A stretch of 25,932 nt of DNA. Origin: Solirubrobacteraceae bacterium. Its GTDB lineage: Bacteria > Actinomycetota > Thermoleophilia > Solirubrobacterales > Solirubrobacteraceae. Positions within the stretch are counted from its first letter, which is position 1, and each line of letters opens with the position of its first letter. A model generated the notes under the pieces. The model searched no databases. It saw only the letters and a program-made list of their open reading frames with translations, and was not told where the DNA came from. This document shows positions 21,802 through 25,932 of this stretch, piece after piece. The position numbers were made by a program, and so were the translations under genes. Location: the NCBI GenBank assembly GCA_019683665.1, contig JADGIB010000011.1:1-25932 (forward strand). Direction: 5' to 3'.

Positions 21802-24800
21802 GCACCCACAACGACTGGTGGGGCGAGCTGCGCCACGGCGGCCTGCTGCTCACACGGCCGCTGCTCGACGAGCTGCTGCCGGACCTGCCGCCGCTGGACC
21901 CCTACGCCTACGACCGTCTGCGCGTTGCCTGGCTCAAGTGGGACGCCGCTCTGCGCGCGCCCGGCGATCCCGGGCCGGCACGGCGCGAGTGGGTCACCCG
22001 CCTCGTGGAGGACTTCCTCGGGCTCAACGAGGGCTGGAAGCGCGCCTCCGCGGTGCCCGACTCGCTCAAGACCACTACCGCCGCCGGCGAGCGCCTGCGC
22101 CCCGACTGGGCGCTCTACGACGGCGACGACCCGCTGCTGCTCGTCTCCTTCGACGACGCCGACCGGCTGGGCGTCGGCCGCAGCCGCCGCTCCCACGCGC
22201 GGCTGGTCGAGCTGCTGCGCGCCACCGGCGTTCCGCTCGGGCTCCTGACCAACGGCCGCCAGCTCCGCCTCGTCCACGCCGGCCCCGACTTCGACGCCTG
22301 GGCGGAGTGGGACGTGGACACCTGGTTCGACGAGGGCGAGGGACGTGAGACGCTCCGCGGCCTGCGTGCGCTGGCCGGCGCACGCGCCGACGGCCACACG
22401 GCCGCGTTGCGGGCGCTCGCCGCCGAGATCCGCCACGCCCGCAGCCGCGAGGGCGACCTCGCGCAGGTACTGGGCGAGCAGGTCCGACGCGCGGTCGAGC
22501 TGCTGCTCGACGAGGCCGACGCGACGCTCGACCAGCGCGCCGACCTCCGCGCCGCGCTGCTCACCGACCCGGCTTCGGGCGCGCGCCTGCGCGAGGAGGA
22601 CGCGCTGGCGGCGCTCTATCAGGCGGCCACGCGAGTCGTGATGCGGCTGGTGCTCATCCTGTACGCCGAGGCGCGCGACCTCCTGCCGGCCTCGGTCGAG
22701 GCCTACCACGAGTCCTACGGCGTCGAGTCCCTGTACCGCACGCTGACCCGCGCGCGGGGCGCAGGCGCCGACGCCGACCCCCACGCCGCCGCGTGGCTGC
22801 GCCTGCTGGCGCTGTTTCGCCTCATCTACTTCGGCTCACCGCACCCCGACTTGCCGGTGCGCGCCTACGGCGGCCAACTCTTCGCGCCCGGCGACGCAAG
22901 CTCGCCGGATCCGGCACTCCGCGCGCTGGCGGTCCTCGAAGCGGCGCGCCCCGCGGACGCCGCGGTCCATCGCCTGCTGCGCCTGCTCAAGGTGGGCAAG
23001 GTGCGCGTCAGCCAGGGCCGTGGCGCGCGCTGGGTGGCCGGCCCGGTCGACTTCGGGACGCTTCGCACGGAGTACATCGGCATCGTCTACGAGGGCCTGC
23101 TCGACTACGAGCCGCGCCGCGCGCCCGCCGACGACCCGATCGTGGTCCTCGACGTCGGCCGCCAGCCGGCACTTCCGCTGTCGCGCCTGCGCGCGCTGTC
23201 GCCGGCCGAGCTCAAGGAGCTGCTCAAGGCGTTCAAGAAGGACGCCAAGGCGGCGACGCCGGCCGGCGACGAGGACGCGGAGGGCGAGGAAGCCGAGAGC
23301 GAGGCCGAAGAGCCCGAGGCGGCCGAAGAAGAGGCGGCCGAGGCGCCGGCGGCGGAGGAAGCCGCAGGAGGGGCCGAGAGCGAGACCGCCGAGGACGACG
23401 CTCGCGCCGCCGCGCTGGCGTGGGCGCGGGAGGCGGTTGTCGCCGCCGGCCTCGTGCGCAAATCGCGCCGCAAGGAGGCCGACCCGCTGTCCGAGCAGGC
23501 GAAGATCGACGCGCGCGCCGAGAAGCTGCTTCGCGACGTCGTGCCCGCCGGACGTCTGTACCTGGTGGCCTCGGGCGGACTGCGCAAGGGCTCGGGCTCC
23601 TTCTACACGCGGCCGGCGCTGTCGGTGCCGCTCGTGCACCGCACCCTCGAGCCGCTTTGTTACACGCGCGAAGGCGACCGGTTGGTCCCCCGCCCGCCCG
23701 AGGAGATCCTCGCCCTCAAGGTCGCCGAGCCGGCGATGGGCTCGGGCTCCTTCCTAGTGGCGGCGCTGCGCTACCTCGTAGCCGCCCTGCACGCGGCGCT
23801 CGAGCACCACGGCCGCATCGTGCCCAAGAGCGAGCGCGAGACCGTCGTGACGCTGCCCTTCGGCGCGCCGGCACGCGGAGAGCTGCACGAGGAGCCGCTA
23901 CCTCTGCCGCCCGAAGACGAGCGCTTCCCCGAACGGTTGCGCGCGGTGCTGGCCCGTCACGTCGTCGAGCGCTGCCTGTACGGCGTCGACCGCAACCCCA
24001 TGGCCGTCGAGCTCGCGCGCCTGGCGCTGTGGATCGAGACGCTGGACCCCGAGCTGCCCTTCGAGTACCTCGACCACAAGCTCAAGGTCGGCGACTCGCT
24101 CGTGGGCTGCTGGTTGCACCTGGTCGAGGACTACCCGGCGCGCGCGCGCGAGCGCGAGGGCGGCGATGGCAAGCAGGGCGAGCGCACCAAGTGGCTCAAG
24201 GAGCGCTTCAACCACGCCAAGGCGGAGCTGCCCGGCCTGCTCCATGCCCAGGGCGGCGCGCAGTCGCTGTTCGACTCGGTGTCGCTCCCGCCGGCCGACC
24301 TCGTGGCCAAGGTGCGCGAGCGCTTCGACGCGCTGCACGACATGAGCCGCGAGGACCGCGAGCGGGCCTACCAGGAGCTGCTGGCCTCCGAGGAGTACCG
24401 GACGCTCAAGGCGCGCATGGACCTGTGGTGTGCGCTGTGGTTCTGGACGCCCGCCGACGGCGGGCCGGTCATGCCGCGCGAGTGGGGCGACCCGCCGGCC
24501 GACGAGCTCGCGGCCGCTGCGGCGATCGCCGAGCGCGAGCGCTTCTTCCACTGGGAGCTCGAGTTCCCGGACGTGTTCCGCCCGGGCAAGCCGGGATTCG
24601 ATGCGGTGCTAGGGAATCCGCCGTGGGACGTCGCCAAGCCAAACTCGCAGGAGTTCTTCTCCCGCCACGATCCGCTGTACCGCACCTACAGCAAGACCGA
24701 GGCGCTGCGCGTGCAGGAGAGGCTCTTCGCCGCCACGCCGGGGCTCGAGGAGGAGTGGACGCGCTACCAGGGGCGCTTCAAGGCGATGACCAACTGGGTG

Positions 24801-25932
24801 CGCAGCGCGGCCGAGCCCTTCAAAGTCTCGTTCGGGGCCGGCAAGGCCGGCCGGGAGCTCGCGGCCGGCTGGGCCGACCGCCGCGCGGGGCGAGCGCACC
24901 TCGCGCACCGCGACCACCCGTTCCGCCGGCAGGGCTCGGCCGACCTGAACACCTACAAGCTGTTCCTGGAGGCGGCGCACCACCTGCTGGCCGACGGCGG
25001 ACGGCTGGGCTTCCTCGTGCCGTCGGGCATCTACACCGACAAGGGGTCGACGGAGCTGCGCCGCACGCTGCTCGAGCGGTGCTCGTGGGAGTGGTGCTAC
25101 GGGTTCGAGAACCGCGCCAAGCTCTTCCCGATCGACTCGCGCTTCAAGTTCGTCCCGATCGTCGTGCAACGAGGCGGCCACACGACCGCCGTGCGCGCGG
25201 CGTTCATGCGCCACGACGTGTCGGAGTGGGAGCGCCCGGACGGCGCGGTCGTCGAGCTGCGGGTGGAGGACGTGCGCCGCTTCGCGCCGGCGACGTGGTC
25301 GTTCCTGGAGCTCAAGAGCGCGCGCGACCTCGAGCTGGTGGAGGCGATCTACGCCGAGCACCCGCTGCTGGGCGAAGTTGTGGAGCGGGCCGGCGCGCAG
25401 TACTCAGCCGAGTTCCACATGACCAACGCCGCCCGCCACTTCACATCGCGCGCAAAGCTCGAGCGCGAGGGCCTCGTCGACCCCGTGGACGACCTGCGCG
25501 ACCCGCGCGTGCGCGCACGGCTCGCCTGCGCCGGCTATCTGCCGCTCTACGAAGGCAAGTCGTTCTGGCAGCACGACCCCTACTACGCGGGTCGGCCTGG
25601 CGCCGAGTCTGTCAGCAAAGCGGCCGCCATCGCGACCATCCGGAAGCAGCTCGACTCCGATGCGTGGCGCGCGCCGCGCCTCGTCTTCCGCGACATCGCC
25701 AGGTCGACCGACCAGCGAACCTTGATCGCCGCCCTCATGCCTCCCGCCGTCCACGGCAACAAGGCGCCCTCGCTGGACGGGCTGGGGGACGACGCGCTGC
25801 CGATGGCGGCGCTCTTCGACTCGCTGTTAGTCGATTACGTCGTGCGCATGAAGGTGTCGGCCACCCTCAACTGGTTTTACCTCGAGACCCTCCCCATCCT
25901 GTCTCTTAAAAACATCAGACGATCCCGACGAA
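21798..25932 (+). CDS. drmMI: DISARM adenine DNA methyltransferase DrmMI (3' end missing)
   Basis: At least 1367 residues. The Eco57I/type IIG-like methylase core has the SAM-binding motif EPAMGSGSF (644-652) and the catalytic NPPW (940-943), the NPPY/W signature of N6-adenine methylation. The N-terminal half looks like an R-M-associated nuclease-like or recognition part (RPDWALYDGDDPLLLVSFDD). An acidic Glu/Ala-rich linker lies at about 486-535, and the C-terminal part resembles target-recognition domains (NWFYLETLPI near the end). In DISARM it marks host DNA so that the system spares it. It overlaps drmD by ATGA. The real coding sequence is readable only to about 25898; the last 34 bases look like library adapter, and no stop is reached. 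Confidence 0.86.
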   Translation, partial: MSTHNDWWGELRHGGLLLTRPLLDELLPDLPPLDPYAYDRLRVAWLKWDAALRAPGDPGPARREWVTRLVEDFLGLNEGWKRASAVPDSLKTTTAAGERLRPDWALYDGDDPLLLVSFDDADRLGVGRSRRSHARLVELLRATGVPLGLLTNGRQLRLVHAGPDFDAWAEWDVDTWFDEGEGRETLRGLRALAGARADGHTAALRALAAEIRHARSREGDLAQVLGEQVRRAVELLLDEADATLDQRADLRAALLTDPASGARLREEDALAALYQAATRVVMRLVLILYAEARDLLPASVEAYHESYGVESLYRTLTRARGAGADADPHAAAWLRLLALFRLIYFGSPHPDLPVRAYGGQLFAPGDASSPDPALRALAVLEAARPADAAVHRLLRLLKVGKVRVSQGRGARWVAGPVDFGTLRTEYIGIVYEGLLDYEPRRAPADDPIVVLDVGRQPALPLSRLRALSPAELKELLKAFKKDAKAATPAGDEDAEGEEAESEAEEPEAAEEEAAEAPAAEEAAGGAESETAEDDARAAALAWAREAVVAAGLVRKSRRKEADPLSEQAKIDARAEKLLRDVVPAGRLYLVASGGLRKGSGSFYTRPALSVPLVHRTLEPLCYTREGDRLVPRPPEEILALKVAEPAMGSGSFLVAALRYLVAALHAALEHHGRIVPKSERETVVTLPFGAPARGELHEEPLPLPPEDERFPERLRAVLARHVVERCLYGVDRNPMAVELARLALWIETLDPELPFEYLDHKLKVGDSLVGCWLHLVEDYPARAREREGGDGKQGERTKWLKERFNHAKAELPGLLHAQGGAQSLFDSVSLPPADLVAKVRERFDALHDMSREDRERAYQELLASEEYRTLKARMDLWCALWFWTPADGGPVMPREWGDPPADELAAAAAIAERERFFHWELEFPDVFRPGKPGFDAVLGNPPWDVAKPNSQEFFSRHDPLYRTYSKTEALRVQERLFAATPGLEEEWTRYQGRFKAMTNWVRSAAEPFKVSFGAGKAGRELAAGWADRRAGRAHLAHRDHPFRRQGSADLNTYKLFLEAAHHLLADGGRLGFLVPSGIYTDKGSTELRRTLLERCSWEWCYGFENRAKLFPIDSRFKFVPIVVQRGGHTTAVRAAFMRHDVSEWERPDGAVVELRVEDVRRFAPATWSFLELKSARDLELVEAIYAEHPLLGEVVERAGAQYSAEFHMTNAARHFTSRAKLEREGLVDPVDDLRDPRVRARLACAGYLPLYEGKSFWQHDPYYAGRPGAESVSKAAAIATIRKQLDSDAWRAPRLVFRDIARSTDQRTLIAALMPPAVHGNKAPSLDGLGDDALPMAALFDSLLVDYVVRMKVSATLNWFYLETLPILSLKNIRRSRR
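25899..25932 (+). other. Nextera (Tn5) adapter sequence at the contig end
   Basis: CTGTCTCTTA (25899-25908) is the exact start of the Tn5 mosaic end. The following bases continue into the Nextera read-1 adapter: by eye 28 of 33 positions agree over 25899-25931. It is not genomic sequence and the last residues of the drmMI translation derive from it. Confidence 0.85.

Overview
The window is about 26 kb of very GC-rich DNA. Leaderless promoters, a mycobacterial/streptomycete-like initiator tRNA and the gene content suggest a high-GC actinobacterium. A Thermoleophilia/Solirubrobacterales-like lineage is my guess from general familiarity; no rRNA or marker gene is present to settle it. The last 33-34 bases closely match a Nextera (Tn5) library adapter, so the right edge is very probably a contig end.

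Positions 1-11900 look like ordinary chromosome. They hold, in order: an ECF-type sigma factor whose C-terminus carries an anti-sigma-like zinc motif and a membrane segment (minus strand, cut by the window start); tRNA-Leu(UAA); a small secreted protein; an alpha/beta hydrolase overlapping a HTH-TOBE regulator; an HxlR-type regulator with no canonical start codon; a divergent ThDP-dependent enzyme; a Ppx/GppA phosphatase translationally coupled to a D-2-hydroxyacid dehydrogenase; a small acidic ORF; and a TetR repressor. The TetR gene is divergent from a three-gene secreted copper operon: two-domain multicopper oxidase, parallel beta-helix protein and cupredoxin. Several genes share a promoter style, a TAGGTT/TACGTT -10 box 6-9 nt before the start codon, which implies leaderless mRNAs.

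At 11824 lies the initiator tRNA-Met with its own promoter and terminator. A C-terminal remnant of a serine recombinase reads antisense through the terminator and into the tRNA, stopping at its anticodon. This marks the edge of an integrated element. The remnant is fused to the 3' part of an IS630-type transposase.

From 13000 to the end is a defence-type island. It contains a SNF2-family helicase whose 3' end is interrupted by a complete IS110/IS1111-type element; removing the element between two 8-bp repeats restores the reading frame. Next come a minus-strand protein with PIN-like acidic motifs, then drmD (SNF2-like helicase) and drmMI (adenine methyltransferase), overlapping by ATGA. drmD-drmMI is the start of a class 1 DISARM anti-phage system. 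The core genes drmA, drmB and drmC would be expected beyond the contig end. The extra helicase and the PIN-like protein beside DISARM are the least explained part of the window.
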